Counted from the first letter of the stretch, positions 35,846 to 45,643 are shown. The stretch is 64,000 bases of DNA from Alphaproteobacteria bacterium (GCA_019752515.1 JAIEMB010000006.1:239566-303565), one strand, 5' to 3'. Notes: generated from the letters alone by a model not told the origin. A program made the numbers and translations.

Positions 35846-38800
35846 CAAAAAGAGTGAAGAGAGTCCCCACAGTCATGCCACCTACAATCACAAGCCCGAT
35901 TTGTTCACGCGTTTCAGCCCCTGCTCCTGAAGAATAGGCCAAGGGAATGGCACCAAAAACCATAGCAAATGTCGTCATAAGAATAGGTCTCAAACGCAAA
36001 CGTGAAGCTTCAATGACAGCTTCATAAGGAGTTTTTCCTTGAATTTGTAGTTTATTAGCAAAATCAACAATCAAGATACCATGTTTTGTGATAAGCCCAA
36101 TTAATGTCACCAATCCAATTTGGCTATAAATATTTAAGGTTCCAGAAGGCACTATCCACAACGTAAAGATAGCTCCTGCCAAGGAAAGAGGAACACTAAG
36201 GATAATAATAAAGGGATCGATAAAACTCTCAAATTGCGCCGCCATGACCAGAAAAATAAAGGCCAGCGCAAGCCCAAAAATAAGATAAATCGTATGGGTT
36301 TCTTTCAAAAAGTCGCGCGTTTCTCCAGAAACCGTTGTCTGGTATCCATCTGGAAGAAGCTGATTGGCAGCCCTTTTAATATCATTAAGGACTTGCCCGA
36401 GCCCATATCCAGGATTCAAAACAGCATCTAAAGTTGCTGATCTCATACCTTCAAAATGGTGAATTTCAGGCGTCGTCGTAACAGCGAGAACTTTTACGAG
36501 ATCAGAAAGAGGAACAAGGGTTTCCTTATCACCCCGAGACCCACGCACAGTCATATTAAGGATATCTTGAGGTGATCTTCGGAATTGCTCCCCTAACCAC
36601 ACACGCACAGGATACTGTTTACTCTCTCGCTCAAAGGTTGCTGGACGTCGTCCCCCAATGAGTGTCTCCAAAGTTTGAGAAATAACTTCAGGATCAATAC
36701 CTAAAGTTGCTGCTTTTTCAACATCGATTTCAACTTTATAGTCTTGCCCTGGAACACCCACATTTGGCCTAACCCTGCTAATACCTGGATGTTGAAGCAT
36801 AGCCGCCCATACTCTTTGCATTTGGTTTTCAAGATCTTCGTAAGAGCGTGACGTTTGAATAACAAAGGAAAGATCAAAAACACTTCCACCTCCAATAGCC
36901 GAACGACTTTGACATCGAGCAGATACGTCAAGGCCAATAATCTTATCAAGTTCAGGTGTAATTGCTTTTTTAATATCATCGCAATTTCTTGTTCTGTCTT
37001 CCCATGGCACCATCGTGTTCTGAGAAAACGTATCATCTCCCACCTGAACAATTGTCATTCGCTTAACAAGTTCAGGGACAGAGGCAAGAATCTGATCCAT
37101 TTGAAGAGCATACTTTTCAAGGTATTTAAGTGTAGCCCCATAAGGAGGGCTAGCCGTTGTTAGAAGAACTCCTTGATCTTCTGCAGGCGTAAGTTCTTTT
37201 CTTAATTGAAAAGCTGCAAGGTATACTCCAATTCCAGCAACAACAATACCAAGAACAACCGTCCACATTCGCTTTTCTAAAACGCGTGCGAGAAGATACC
37301 CATATCCTTGATCTAATCGATCCAACCAATGACCTATTCTATCTGAAAACGTATGATAGGCTCTCAAAAATCTATTCTCATTCCCACGCCCCACATCGTG
37401 AGCTACGAGAAGGCGCGAACACATCATTGGCGTTAAAGTCAAGGCAACAAAACCAGAAATAATCACAGCTCCAGCAAGTGTCAGAGCAAACTCCGTAAAT
37501 AACTTCCCTGTAATACCGCTTGAAAGTGCAATGGGGGCATAAACTGCCGCCAATGTTAAGGTCATTGCAATCACTGCAAAGCTAATTTCCTTTGCTCCTT
37601 GAATGGAAGCCTTCATGGGCTTTACACCCTCTTCTATATGCCTGTAAATATTTTCCAAAACGACGATAGCATCATCCACTACGAGCCCGATGGCCAATAC
37701 CAAAGCAAGAAGAGTCAGAATATTAATCGTAAACCCAAAAAGATACATAAGGGCAAAAGAGCCAATCAAAGAAACAGGGATTGTAACGAGAGGGATCAAT
37801 GAAGCACGAATCGACCTTAGAAATCCAAACACAACTACAATAACTAAAAGAGTTGCTTCCGCAATTGTCCGGTAAACATGTTGAATGGATCTTTCAATAA
37901 ATACTGTTTTGTCTGAAGAAATTTCAATGAATGTAGCAGAAGGTAAGCGTTCACGTATTTGAACAAGTTTTTCTTCAAGACCACGCTTAACCTCTAAAGG
38001 ATTGGCGACCGATTTTTTTATAATACCAATGCTCACAGCATTTTTATCGTTATATCGTGAAGCAAATCGTTTCTCTTCCGCCTTTAGTTCAGCAAATCCA
38101 ACATCTTTAAGACGAATAATTTTACCATTTCTTTCTGCAAGAACCATATTGTCAAACTGAGTAGGGGTTTTTAAGGTTGAGGTCGTTGTAACACTAAATT
38201 CACGTTCTTCCCCACTAATCCTACCAGCTGGCGCCTTTACATTTTGCCTTTTTAAGGCACTTGCAACATCTGTCGCAGTAACTTTATAGGCATGGAGACG
38301 CACCGGATCCAAAATAAGGTGCATTTCCAGCTCTCCACCTCCATAAGGATCCACACTAGCAACACCTGTAAGAGATTCAAGATCACTCTTTAAATATCTT
38401 TCAAAGTAGTCGGCAAGCTCATTTGTTGTTTTCCGATCGCTATAGAGGGAAAGATAGATAAGAGGTTGCGCATCTGCGTCCGCTTTTTTAATTAAAGGAT
38501 CATCCGCATCATCAGGAAGCTTATTTCGTACTTTTTGTAATTGATCTCGTACATCAGCAGCTGCACTGTCAATATTACGATCAACCTTAAAATTTAACTT
38601 TACAATGCTCGTCCCAGCTTCACTTCTCGAGGTCATATAATCCAAACCTTCAATTCCTCCAAGAACTTCCTCCAAGGGCCGAGTCAGCTGTTGTTCAATA
38701 ATTTGGGGACTTGCACCTTCAAGAGTTGTTGTCACGCTTATAATGGGTTTATCTACCTCAGGAAACTGCCGTAACGATAGACGCGTAAATGCCACAGCTC

Positions 38801-38873
38801 CAACCATTATAATAATAATAGTCATTACAGTTGATAGAACTGGTCGACGGATAAGAAGTTCAGTAAAATTCAT
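35787..38873 (-). CDS. RND efflux transporter, inner-membrane permease subunit
   Basis: 1028 residues, the AcrB/MexB size. It is a proton-driven drug or solute exporter. The family features are complete: FTELLIRRPVLSTVMTIIIIMVGAVAFTRLSLRQFPEVDKPIISVTT with TM1, two large periplasmic loops, TM4 with the proton-relay pair in LALVLAIGLVVDDAIVVLENIYRHIEEG, and the final IGLITKHGILIVDFANKLQ repeat. The GITKHG form in TM10 is typical of the non-AcrB, MexF/OqxB-related alphaproteobacterial subgroup. It is 9 bases after the adaptor gene, so the two form an operon. An outer-membrane TolC-family partner is encoded at 59.8-61.3 kb. Confidence 0.96.
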   Translation of the reverse strand: MNFTELLIRRPVLSTVMTIIIIMVGAVAFTRLSLRQFPEVDKPIISVTTTLEGASPQIIEQQLTRPLEEVLGGIEGLDYMTSRSEAGTSIVKLNFKVDRNIDSAAADVRDQLQKVRNKLPDDADDPLIKKADADAQPLIYLSLYSDRKTTNELADYFERYLKSDLESLTGVASVDPYGGGELEMHLILDPVRLHAYKVTATDVASALKRQNVKAPAGRISGEEREFSVTTTSTLKTPTQFDNMVLAERNGKIIRLKDVGFAELKAEEKRFASRYNDKNAVSIGIIKKSVANPLEVKRGLEEKLVQIRERLPSATFIEISSDKTVFIERSIQHVYRTIAEATLLVIVVVFGFLRSIRASLIPLVTIPVSLIGSFALMYLFGFTINILTLLALVLAIGLVVDDAIVVLENIYRHIEEGVKPMKASIQGAKEISFAVIAMTLTLAAVYAPIALSSGITGKLFTEFALTLAGAVIISGFVALTLTPMMCSRLLVAHDVGRGNENRFLRAYHTFSDRIGHWLDRLDQGYGYLLARVLEKRMWTVVLGIVVAGIGVYLAAFQLRKELTPAEDQGVLLTTASPPYGATLKYLEKYALQMDQILASVPELVKRMTIVQVGDDTFSQNTMVPWEDRTRNCDDIKKAITPELDKIIGLDVSARCQSRSAIGGGSVFDLSFVIQTSRSYEDLENQMQRVWAAMLQHPGISRVRPNVGVPGQDYKVEIDVEKAATLGIDPEVISQTLETLIGGRRPATFERESKQYPVRVWLGEQFRRSPQDILNMTVRGSRGDKETLVPLSDLVKVLAVTTTPEIHHFEGMRSATLDAVLNPGYGLGQVLNDIKRAANQLLPDGYQTTVSGETRDFLKETHTIYLIFGLALAFIFLVMAAQFESFIDPFIIILSVPLSLAGAIFTLWIVPSGTLNIYSQIGLVTLIGLITKHGILIVDFANKLQIQGKTPYEAVIEASRLRLRPILMTTFAMVFGAIPLAYSSGAGAETREQIGLVIVGGMTVGTLFTLFVIPVVYTYLSRKRTAIEAH

Positions 38874-38882
38874 GGGCTTATC

Positions 38883-39944
38883 TTATTTCTCTTGTGTATT
38901 GTTAACGATAACCACTTCATCTCCATCCCGGACTTTGAATTGGCCTGCTGTTATGACTAAATCATCAGCCTTAACGCCATGGGTAATTTCTACTTCATTT
39001 CCATCTCGCATGCCCGTACTGACAGTTGACCGAACCGCCACATTGTCTACCACCAACATCACATATTCCTCTTCGCCTTCTCGTTCAATGGCTGTTTCGG
39101 GGACAAGAACGGCATCTTGCACTTTCCCTGCAAGGACCAAAACACGTGCAAATTCTCCAGGTCTATAAGCCAATTCCTTATTCGGCATTTGAGCACGTAA
39201 GGAAACAGTTCGTGTTGATTCATCAATTTCAGGACTTATCGCTTTAATTGTGGCTTCAATAGGAAGGATATCAAAATCTTCAATGGTAACATCCACAGTA
39301 TCACCTGCATGAACAAAAGGTAAGTATGATTCAGGAATATGAAAATCAATATTAATAGGATCTAAATCGACGACAGTAGCAAGCTCGGTCGATTCTGAAA
39401 CCAAGGTCCCCACGCTAACCTCTTGGAGACCCATGACGCCATCAAAGGGAGCTTTAAGGACCGTATTTTCTAAATGTATTTTTGCTTCTTCTAGATTAGC
39501 TTCAGCAACCAATACATTTGCTTGTGTCTCATCTTTCTTTTGAATCGTTCCAAAATTTCTCTCCAAGAGTGTACTAGCACGTTTATATTCCTGGCGATTC
39601 AACTCTAGCCGTGCCTCAGCTTCCTTAACCTTTGCTTTATACATTTGATCTTCAATTTTAAAAAGAGGTTCCCCTGCCTTAACGTGTTCCCCTTCCTGAA
39701 AATAAACTTTTGCAATCTTTCCATTTACTTCAGGATGCAACACAACGGATTGTATTGCTTTAAGTGTTCCTACCGTACTCACTCGTCTCAAAATAGAACC
39801 ACTCTTTGCTTTTACAGCCTCTATAGGGGTGGGTTCTTTTGCAATTTCAAAAGGAATATCTTTCTTTTTTGTAAACCAAATAACCGCCGCAAGCCCTATA
39901 CCACAAACAACAAAAGCTACTATAACTTTTTGATATATCTTCAT
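38883..39944 (-). CDS. RND efflux periplasmic adaptor subunit (membrane fusion protein)
   Basis: 353 residues. An N-terminal membrane anchor (about 5-24, VIVAFVVCGIGLAAVIWF) is followed by the barrel-sandwich lipoyl half (VHPEVNGKIAKVYFQEGEHVKAGEPLFKIED), a helical hairpin (about 100-165), the second lipoyl half (LENTVLKAPFDGVMGLQEVSVGTLVSE) and the beta-barrel and membrane-proximal domains. It bridges the permease and a TolC channel. First gene of the two-gene pump operon; upstream is the divergent chpT gene with about 110 bases between them. Confidence 0.95.
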   Translation of the reverse strand: MKIYQKVIVAFVVCGIGLAAVIWFTKKKDIPFEIAKEPTPIEAVKAKSGSILRRVSTVGTLKAIQSVVLHPEVNGKIAKVYFQEGEHVKAGEPLFKIEDQMYKAKVKEAEARLELNRQEYKRASTLLERNFGTIQKKDETQANVLVAEANLEEAKIHLENTVLKAPFDGVMGLQEVSVGTLVSESTELATVVDLDPINIDFHIPESYLPFVHAGDTVDVTIEDFDILPIEATIKAISPEIDESTRTVSLRAQMPNKELAYRPGEFARVLVLAGKVQDAVLVPETAIEREGEEEYVMLVVDNVAVRSTVSTGMRDGNEVEITHGVKADDLVITAGQFKVRDGDEVVIVNNTQEK

Positions 39945-40054
39945 TTTATTTTTCTCTGTTTAAAATATGCCCAAATTTTAATAAATATGTTTCTTCTTTG
40001 TAATCTATCAGACAATATATTAACAATATACTAAAATTACAAAAGGAAGAAAAA

Positions 40055-40699
40055 ATGAACGAGTCTTTTTCCCTTCGTATAGCTGAGCTTTTAACCTCAC
40101 GTCTTTGTCATGACCTTATCACACCTATTGGAGCAATTAACACAGGTCTTGAGCTCTTTCAAGAAACACCTTCGGACCATCTTACAGAATCTAGTGAAAT
40201 TTTAAAATTAATTTTACATAGTTCGCAAACTGCTTCTGCCAGAGTTAGCTTTTTTAGAGTTGCTTTTGGAAGCAGCATTGCCACAGTCTCTCTGGGAGAG
40301 GCCCGCCAACTTATAGATAAATATTTTATACGCAGTAAGTTGACAATTCATTGGAGCGAGCCTTTTCAAAGTGACCTCGTGCTTGAATGGTGGGGACGAA
40401 TTTTACTCAATTCTGTACTCTGGATGAGTGAGTGTGCACCCAGAGGAGGAACGCTTTCGATTTTAGCTCCGAGAAAGGATCATCTTGTTCTTTCTCTTCA
40501 TCTTGATGCTGAATCTATTATTCTTCATCAAGGAACTCTTGAAGCGCTTGAAGGTAAAGCTTCTCTTAAAGAACTCACACCGCGAACGATTCCGTGCTAT
40601 TTAATTCATCGTCTGGTAGAAGAAAGGAAAGGCAAGCTTTCCATTAACAAAACACCTTCCCTTAACGAACTCTTTTTAGAAATAAAAGCCCCTTCCTAA
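40055..40699 (+). CDS. chpT: Histidine phosphotransferase ChpT
   Basis: 214 residues. In alphaproteobacteria ChpT passes phosphate from the hybrid kinase CckA to CtrA and CpdR, controlling the cell cycle. The dimerisation helix carries the phospho-histidine in TSRLCHDLITPIGAINTGLELF (H19). The degenerate ATPase-like domain follows (LVLEWWGRILLNSVLWMSECAPRGGTLSI). AAAGGAAG lies just before the ATG. Divergent from the RND adaptor gene. Neither CckA nor CtrA lies in this window; the nearby response regulator at 29.9 kb is not CtrA, since it has no DNA-binding domain. Confidence 0.92.
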   Translation: MNESFSLRIAELLTSRLCHDLITPIGAINTGLELFQETPSDHLTESSEILKLILHSSQTASARVSFFRVAFGSSIATVSLGEARQLIDKYFIRSKLTIHWSEPFQSDLVLEWWGRILLNSVLWMSECAPRGGTLSILAPRKDHLVLSLHLDAESIILHQGTLEALEGKASLKELTPRTIPCYLIHRLVEERKGKLSINKTPSLNELFLEIKAPS

Positions 40700-40828
40700 T
40701 AAAAAAAGCTTGCAATACGCGCATTAATCGTTAAGCATAGAGAAAGAATGGGTATACGCTCATTCGAGCCTAACTCCAAGAACCCCTGAAAAGGGGGAGA
40801 GTGTAAATATCAACATAGAAGATAGTTC

Positions 40829-41167
40829 ATGAAACAAGCTGGTTATTCCAAGCGACCACGTGGTCGTTCTCCTGAAAGGCATAGACAACCTCAAAGACAT
40901 CTGAATGGCGAGTCAGGTGAGGGAAAATTGCGGGGAAGTCCCCAACAATGTGTAGAAAAGTATTTAACACTTGCACGAGATGCAGCCTCATCTGGTGATC
41001 CAATATCAGCTGAACATTATTACCAATACGCTGATCATTATTATCGCCTATCTATAGCCAATCGTACATCTCGCATCCAGTCTTCTGAAAGATACTTAGT
41101 AGAAAAAACACCGCTAAACACCCCAAGCGACCAGCCTTCTGAAAAAACAGCATGTGTGAATACTTAG
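40829..41167 (+). CDS. DUF4167 domain protein
   Basis: 112 residues. The basic, Arg-rich N-terminus (YSKRPRGRSPERHRQPQRH) followed by GKLRGSPQQCVEKYLTLARDAASSGDPISAEHYYQYADHYYRLS is the DUF4167 signature found across alphaproteobacteria. The basic tail suggests nucleic-acid binding, but the function is not known. Usually the gene follows prfA and prmC; here it lies after chpT and before tRNA-Gln, and prfA is 14 kb away. The protein is short, lacking the long low-complexity C-terminal extension seen in many relatives. Confidence 0.88.
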   Translation: MKQAGYSKRPRGRSPERHRQPQRHLNGESGEGKLRGSPQQCVEKYLTLARDAASSGDPISAEHYYQYADHYYRLSIANRTSRIQSSERYLVEKTPLNTPSDQPSEKTACVNT

Positions 41168-41217
41168 AATATACATTTGGCGGGTGAATGACTTTTAGAA
41201 AACACCCCATAACGTGA

Positions 41218-41291
41218 TGGCTGGGGGACCTGGATTCGAACCAGAGTTGCCCGGTCCAGAGCCGGGAGTTCTACCGCTAAACTATCCCCCA
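41218..41291 (-). tRNA. tRNA-Gln (anticodon CUG)
   Basis: Minus-strand cloverleaf starting TGGGGGATAGTTTAGCGG. The acceptor TGGGGGA/TCCCCCA pairs fully. The anticodon stem CCCGG/CCGGG encloses CTCTGGA, so the anticodon is CUG. The T arm contains GGTTCGAATCC. CCA is encoded. A CUG reader alone cannot serve CAA codons, so a UUG tRNA-Gln must exist elsewhere. Confidence 0.93.
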
Positions 41292-41431
41292 AAGGTAACA
41301 ATGAGTGTACTTATTAGCACTGTGTGGCTAAGTTTAAGTTCTTTGTAAGGCAAAATTAACGAATATCGCCTTCACCGATCATATACAAACTTCTTAGCTT
41401 CACGAAGCAGAAACCAAACGTGCTATGAACG

Positions 41432-41599
41432 TTATTTTATCTTTGTTTCTTTAAACTCAACATGTTTGCGAACTTTAGGATCATATTTACGCATAACGAG
41501 TTTTTCAGTAAGCTTGCGAGGGTTTTTTTTCTTCACATAAAAAAAACCTGTACCCGCAGTACTTTCCATTTTAATTGATATTGTATTTTGCTTTGCCAT
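41432..41599 (-). CDS. rpmG: 50S ribosomal protein L33
   Basis: 55 residues. It reads [20 protein letters not shown], then [20 protein letters not shown], then [15 protein letters not shown], the standard L33 sequence with the conserved TGFFY and KYDP blocks. This is the cysteine-free form, which does not bind zinc. Too short to be easily found by ORF length alone, but the match is unambiguous. It lies between tRNA-Gln and eipB, all on the minus strand. Confidence 0.97.
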   Translation of the reverse strand: MAKQNTISIKMESTAGTGFFYVKKKNPRKLTEKLVMRKYDPKVRKHVEFKETKIK

Positions 41600-41788
41600 A
41601 ATGCTAAATCCATCTTTGAAACTCTGCGCAGCATACTGTTTTCCTCATCCATGTCAAGCTCCTTCTCACCACACTAAAGGTAGCTTTCATCACCAAAATG
41701 GACTCAGTTTCCCTTTTATAAAAAAGTACCTTTCATTTTATCCACAAGACACATTAAAAGATCGATAGAAAATTAAAGATGTTACTTT

Positions 41789-42589
41789 TTAGCATCCACT
41801 CCCAGACAGAAGTTCAATTCGCTCCAAAACACCATGAACCTTCATACCCCCATCATCAATACTATATTGTTTCATAATACCATTAGGCAGTAGCTCTTGA
41901 GTTGTCACATATTCGGGCTCATAATCAGTTTTCTCAAGCCCATAGACAGCAAACCGGACAGGCCAAAAAGGTTGGTTTGCAAACTGATGGGCACTCTCCC
42001 CATTAGGATTTCCTGCCATTACTTTTTTAGCGCCAATAAAGGTGTTGATTTCATTAGCTCCTTCCGCTGTGCTCCCATCAAAAACAACCCGAGGAAATAT
42101 TTGTTCTCCTTCTTGGGCTGCGTTTAAAAGAGCTTTTGTATGTTGAATAGGAAAAAGGGTTCCTTCTGGGAGAATCAGTGTCTTTTTATATGGTTTTTGA
42201 TATATAACTTCTATGCTTGCTCCTTTTTTTGTGGCAAAACCACGGACGTCTTTCACTAATTCATCATTCGTCTTAAGAATTGTATTAAATTTAAATGAAG
42301 ACCCATCATCAGCCTCAAATGTAACATACCCCCATCTTACATGCTCAACAGTATCATCATCTTGGTAACGCCATAATTCAGATCTTTGTTGAACAGTCCA
42401 CCCTCCACATACTTTATCAAATTCAATCATCATCGTCCCTCTCACGTCAGTAATAGTACTGCGAGGTTCAGGTCTACCTTCCATTGTAACTGTGTAATAG
42501 GCCCTATGAGGTTGAAGCTCAACAGAAGCATAAAGACAATATGGGGCAAGGAATCCAACAATGACTACAAAAAATGCGGCAGTCCGCAA
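41789..42589 (-). CDS. eipB: Cell envelope integrity protein EipB (DUF1849)
   Basis: 266 residues with a signal peptide of about 21 residues (ending CLYA). EipB is a periplasmic beta-spiral protein needed for envelope integrity in Brucella. The DUF1849 pattern is clear: LQPHRAYYTVTMEGRPEPRS, GTMMIEFDKVCGGWTVQQRSELWRY, VTFEADDGSSFKFNT and the C-terminal GMKVHGVLERIELLSGSGC. The two mature cysteines, C61 and the terminal C266, correspond to the disulfide pair known in this family. Divergent from pepA across 162 bases. Confidence 0.93.
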   Translation of the reverse strand: MRTAAFFVVIVGFLAPYCLYASVELQPHRAYYTVTMEGRPEPRSTITDVRGTMMIEFDKVCGGWTVQQRSELWRYQDDDTVEHVRWGYVTFEADDGSSFKFNTILKTNDELVKDVRGFATKKGASIEVIYQKPYKKTLILPEGTLFPIQHTKALLNAAQEGEQIFPRVVFDGSTAEGANEINTFIGAKKVMAGNPNGESAHQFANQPFWPVRFAVYGLEKTDYEPEYVTTQELLPNGIMKQYSIDDGGMKVHGVLERIELLSGSGC

Positions 42590-42751
42590 AATGTCCTCCT
42601 TAGGAATATGTTATCTCAAGTATATTATACTTACTCTAGAAAGATTTCACGAAGAAACTGTTAATAATGAAAAACAAATTTTGGAAGGACCATTGACAGC
42701 GCTGCGCAAGAGCCTATTAATAGAAGAAAATCTCAAAAATGGATAAAGAAA

Positions 42752-44227
42752 ATGACTCTTAAAATCGCCTTCTCAAAACCTTCCCCTCAAAAAACAATAT
42801 GCCTTGGCGTATATGAAGGAAATAAATTTCCTCTTCCCACACAAACTTGGGATAAGGCCCTTAAAGGGTACCTCAAAAATTCTATTGAGACTTCAAAGTT
42901 TAAGGGCAAACTCAACCAAAGCTTATCGCTCTTTACGCCTGAAGGAGGGCGTATTTTCCTTATTGGCCTCGGAAAAAAAGAAGATCAAAAGGAGCAACAT
43001 TGGCAGAAAATAGGATCTTCTCTCCTCACAGCTTTAGATGCTTCCCCAAATGGAGAAGGAACAGTTGAAATACATAGCCTTGAAGGAAGTAACGATGCCG
43101 AAGTCGCAGCTAATTTAGCGTTTGGTGCTCTTTTAAAATCCTGGAGATTTGAAAAATATTTTACAAAGAAAAAACCGGAAGAGCTTTTTTCAATCAAAAA
43201 AATAACCTTTTTAACGCCGAGTCCAGAAACAGCAGAAAAGGTTTTTAAACCCCTTTCCAAAGTCGTTGAAGGTGTGTTTTTAACCCGAAGTCTCATAACC
43301 GAGCCCGCCAATGTTATAACCCCTGCTTCTCTCGCTAAAATCACAGAAGGTCTGGAAAAAGATGGGATTAAAGTTGAGGTTTTGGGCGATAAGGAACTTA
43401 AAAAGCTAGGCATGAACGCTATCTTAGGCGTCGGCCAAGGAAGTGATAAAGGAACTAAAGTTGTCATTATGCAATGGAATGGGGGGTCTAAAAACGAGCC
43501 CCCCGTCGCCTTTATTGGTAAAGGTGTTACTTTTGATTCAGGTGGAATTTCGATTAAGCCTGCAAATAATATGGAAGAAATGAAATATGACATGGCAGGA
43601 GCTGCGGTCGTTATAGGTCTTCTCAAATCCTTAGCTCTTCGCAAAGCAAAGGTGAATGTTGTAGGAGCCATCGGTCTTGTGGAAAACATGCCCTCAGGGT
43701 CGGCCCAGCGTCCAGGAGACGTCGTGACTTCTCTCTCAGGCCAAACGATTGAGGTCATTAATACGGACGCAGAAGGGCGCCTCGTTTTAGCGGATGTCCT
43801 TTGGTACACCCAAGATCGTTTTAAACCAAAACTTATGGTAGATCTCGCAACGCTTACGGGCGCAATCATTATCGCCTTAGGAGCAGAGCGTGCTGGTTTG
43901 TTCGCAACGGACGGAAAATTAAGTAAAGAGCTCTCTGAAGCAGGTGAAAAGGTTGGTGAGCTCTTATGGTCTCTTCCAATGGATGACGCTTATGACAAGG
44001 ATATCAATAGCGAAATTGCCGATATGAAAAACGTTGGAGCCCGTGGAGCGAGTAGTATTACGGCAGCTAAGTTTTTGCAACGTTTTACAAATAATGTTCC
44101 ATGGGCCCATCTCGACATCGCAGGTGTCACTTGGGCTCAGAAAGACCTTACTTTCTGCGCAAAAGGCGCTACAGCCTTTGGCGTTCGGCTACTCACTCAA
44201 TTCCTTATGAAAAACCATGAAAAATAA
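42752..44227 (+). CDS. pepA: Leucyl aminopeptidase (M17)
   Basis: 491 residues. It removes N-terminal residues from peptides in the cytoplasm using two metal ions; some homologues also bind DNA. The N-terminal macro-like domain covers about 1-160. The catalytic domain has FIGKGVTFDSGGISIKP with the metal-binding Lys and Asp, YDMAGAAVV, and the signature NTDAEGRLVLADVL. The C-terminus is complete (DIAGVTWAQKD...GATAFGVRLL). AAAGA precedes the ATG. The next gene, holC, starts 30 bases later, and the pepA-holC pairing is common in proteobacteria. Confidence 0.97.
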   Translation: MTLKIAFSKPSPQKTICLGVYEGNKFPLPTQTWDKALKGYLKNSIETSKFKGKLNQSLSLFTPEGGRIFLIGLGKKEDQKEQHWQKIGSSLLTALDASPNGEGTVEIHSLEGSNDAEVAANLAFGALLKSWRFEKYFTKKKPEELFSIKKITFLTPSPETAEKVFKPLSKVVEGVFLTRSLITEPANVITPASLAKITEGLEKDGIKVEVLGDKELKKLGMNAILGVGQGSDKGTKVVIMQWNGGSKNEPPVAFIGKGVTFDSGGISIKPANNMEEMKYDMAGAAVVIGLLKSLALRKAKVNVVGAIGLVENMPSGSAQRPGDVVTSLSGQTIEVINTDAEGRLVLADVLWYTQDRFKPKLMVDLATLTGAIIIALGAERAGLFATDGKLSKELSEAGEKVGELLWSLPMDDAYDKDINSEIADMKNVGARGASSITAAKFLQRFTNNVPWAHLDIAGVTWAQKDLTFCAKGATAFGVRLLTQFLMKNHEK

Positions 44228-44256
44228 GCGAGTTGCATAAGGACAGAAAAGGGACA

Positions 44257-44706
44257 ATGACCGAAATAGGCTTTTATCATCTCACAACAACCCCCCTAGA
44301 ACGGGCTCTTCCCCGCCTTTTAGAGAAAATCCTTGAAGGTCATAAGCGAGCTGTCGTTCTCTGTGGAAGTGAAGAGAGGCTTGATTTGCTGAATTCTACT
44401 TTATGGACTGTTGGCAAATTGAGTTTTATACCTCATGGCAGCGTGAAAGAAGGATTTGCAGAAGATCAGCCCGTATGGCTCACAACTGCTGACGGAAATC
44501 CTAATGGAGCTCACTTCCTTGTCCTTACAGATGGGACTGATTCTCCCTCCCTTTCCTCCTATGAACGTTGCCTCGATCTTTTCGATGGTAATGATGAAGA
44601 GGCTGTCTTAAATGCACGTATGCGTTGGAAAACCTATAAAGATGCCGGCCATACGGTCACCTACTGGAAACAAACCGATTCAGGCAGTTGGGAAAAAGGG
44701 ACTTAA
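44257..44706 (+). CDS. holC: DNA polymerase III subunit chi
   Basis: 149 residues from the ATG at 44257, which is preceded by AAAAGGGA; the frame opens earlier at a TTG (44233) that lacks a site. Chi links the clamp loader to single-strand binding protein. The opening EIGFYHLTTTPLERALPRLLEKILEGHKRAVVLCGSEERLDLLNSTLW and the FIPHGS and PVWLTT blocks are characteristic. It overlaps the stop of the convergent secreted-protein gene by four bases (TTAA). Confidence 0.94.
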   Translation: MTEIGFYHLTTTPLERALPRLLEKILEGHKRAVVLCGSEERLDLLNSTLWTVGKLSFIPHGSVKEGFAEDQPVWLTTADGNPNGAHFLVLTDGTDSPSLSSYERCLDLFDGNDEEAVLNARMRWKTYKDAGHTVTYWKQTDSGSWEKGT

Positions 44707-45560
44707 GCTCCTTCACCGCTTTCTGGATCATCCTCTGCCGAGTCCGAAGGTTCTTGCAGCTTCTTATAAGCCCATTCAATATGAGCTGACAAACCATCAG
44801 AATTCATTTCCATAGCTTTTGCATAAAAATCGTCTAAAACCATTAAGAGATCACTTCTTTCAATCTTTTTTAATATCGAAAACAATAAATATCCCCAATA
44901 AATATTCTGGTCTTCTAACTTTCCAATAATATATGTGAATTTTTTAGCATTCGTGATCTTTTTCTCCCCTGGAAAAAGGTCATTCAGTTTATAGGCCATC
45001 CCATATACTTCATTAAAACCATTAATGAGATCCTTTACTCTTGAGACTCTCATTTCTGAGTCATCAACTCCCTCAAGGAGGTGTGAAATCACATCGATAA
45101 GGCGTCTGAAAAGGGGAGCAGTTACGCCCGGAAGGTGGGCATGTTTTTGAAGTTCTGCTAACATTTGTGCACGAGACGCAAGGTCTTTTGTAGCCATTAA
45201 AAATTGAAGCATCCGATCAGCCTGTATTGTATCCGTACAATGAGTCAAACAATCTAATATTGTTCTTAAGCTATCACGAGGAGAATTAATGCTTTGTGTG
45301 AGAATTAAAGGTTTAATTTCCTCATCATCTTCTTCTGAAAAGGGAGAAAGTGAAGGAGATGAAGAAGAGAAGGAGTGAATTAATGAATTCCAAAGTTTTT
45401 CTCCCAAAAGTGGTTCGGAATGGGAGCGTTGTAATTTTGTATTGCGATGGGTTGGCCAACAAAAGTCTTCCTCTGTCATCGCCCAAGCATTAACGGCAAT
45501 TAAAGAAAACAAAAAACCAACTGAACTTAATTTAGCAATACTGATCTGCATAATTTTCAC
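44703..45560 (-). CDS. Secreted protein of unknown family
   Basis: 285 residues. A signal peptide at about 1-28 ends NAWA before MTEEDFCW. Next is a Ser-rich, acidic low-complexity stretch (about 62-82), then a mostly helical domain from about 90 to 270 with recurring MLQFL/LFRRL-like helices, and an acidic tail. No motif I can name. It sits downstream of a similarly organised gene (45644-47008), same strand, 83 bases apart, so the two may be an operon. It could be periplasmic, surface or a secreted effector. Confidence 0.78.
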   Translation of the reverse strand: MKIMQISIAKLSSVGFLFSLIAVNAWAMTEEDFCWPTHRNTKLQRSHSEPLLGEKLWNSLIHSFSSSSPSLSPFSEEDDEEIKPLILTQSINSPRDSLRTILDCLTHCTDTIQADRMLQFLMATKDLASRAQMLAELQKHAHLPGVTAPLFRRLIDVISHLLEGVDDSEMRVSRVKDLINGFNEVYGMAYKLNDLFPGEKKITNAKKFTYIIGKLEDQNIYWGYLLFSILKKIERSDLLMVLDDFYAKAMEMNSDGLSAHIEWAYKKLQEPSDSAEDDPESGEGA

Positions 45561-45643
45561 TCCTAAACTTAAAACGAAAACAAAATCAGGGCCTCATCTA
45601 GATGCATTTAGCCAACAATTGCAAGGGAAAAAGTCATTCTTTC

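Noticed and set aside
38743..39168. 141-codon plus-strand ORF across the RND permease and adaptor starts
   Set aside because: Shadow of two conserved genes; no start signal and Thr/Ser-rich antisense composition.
40019..40033. TTAA-N7-CTAA upstream of chpT as a CtrA site
   Set aside because: Only a near match to TTAA-N7-TTAA, in very AT-rich DNA where such matches arise by chance.
42985..43869. 294-codon open frame on the minus strand inside pepA
   Set aside because: It lies wholly antisense to a strongly conserved aminopeptidase, has no ribosome-binding site or recognisable motif, and its Ser/Pro/Thr-rich translation is typical of an antisense shadow.
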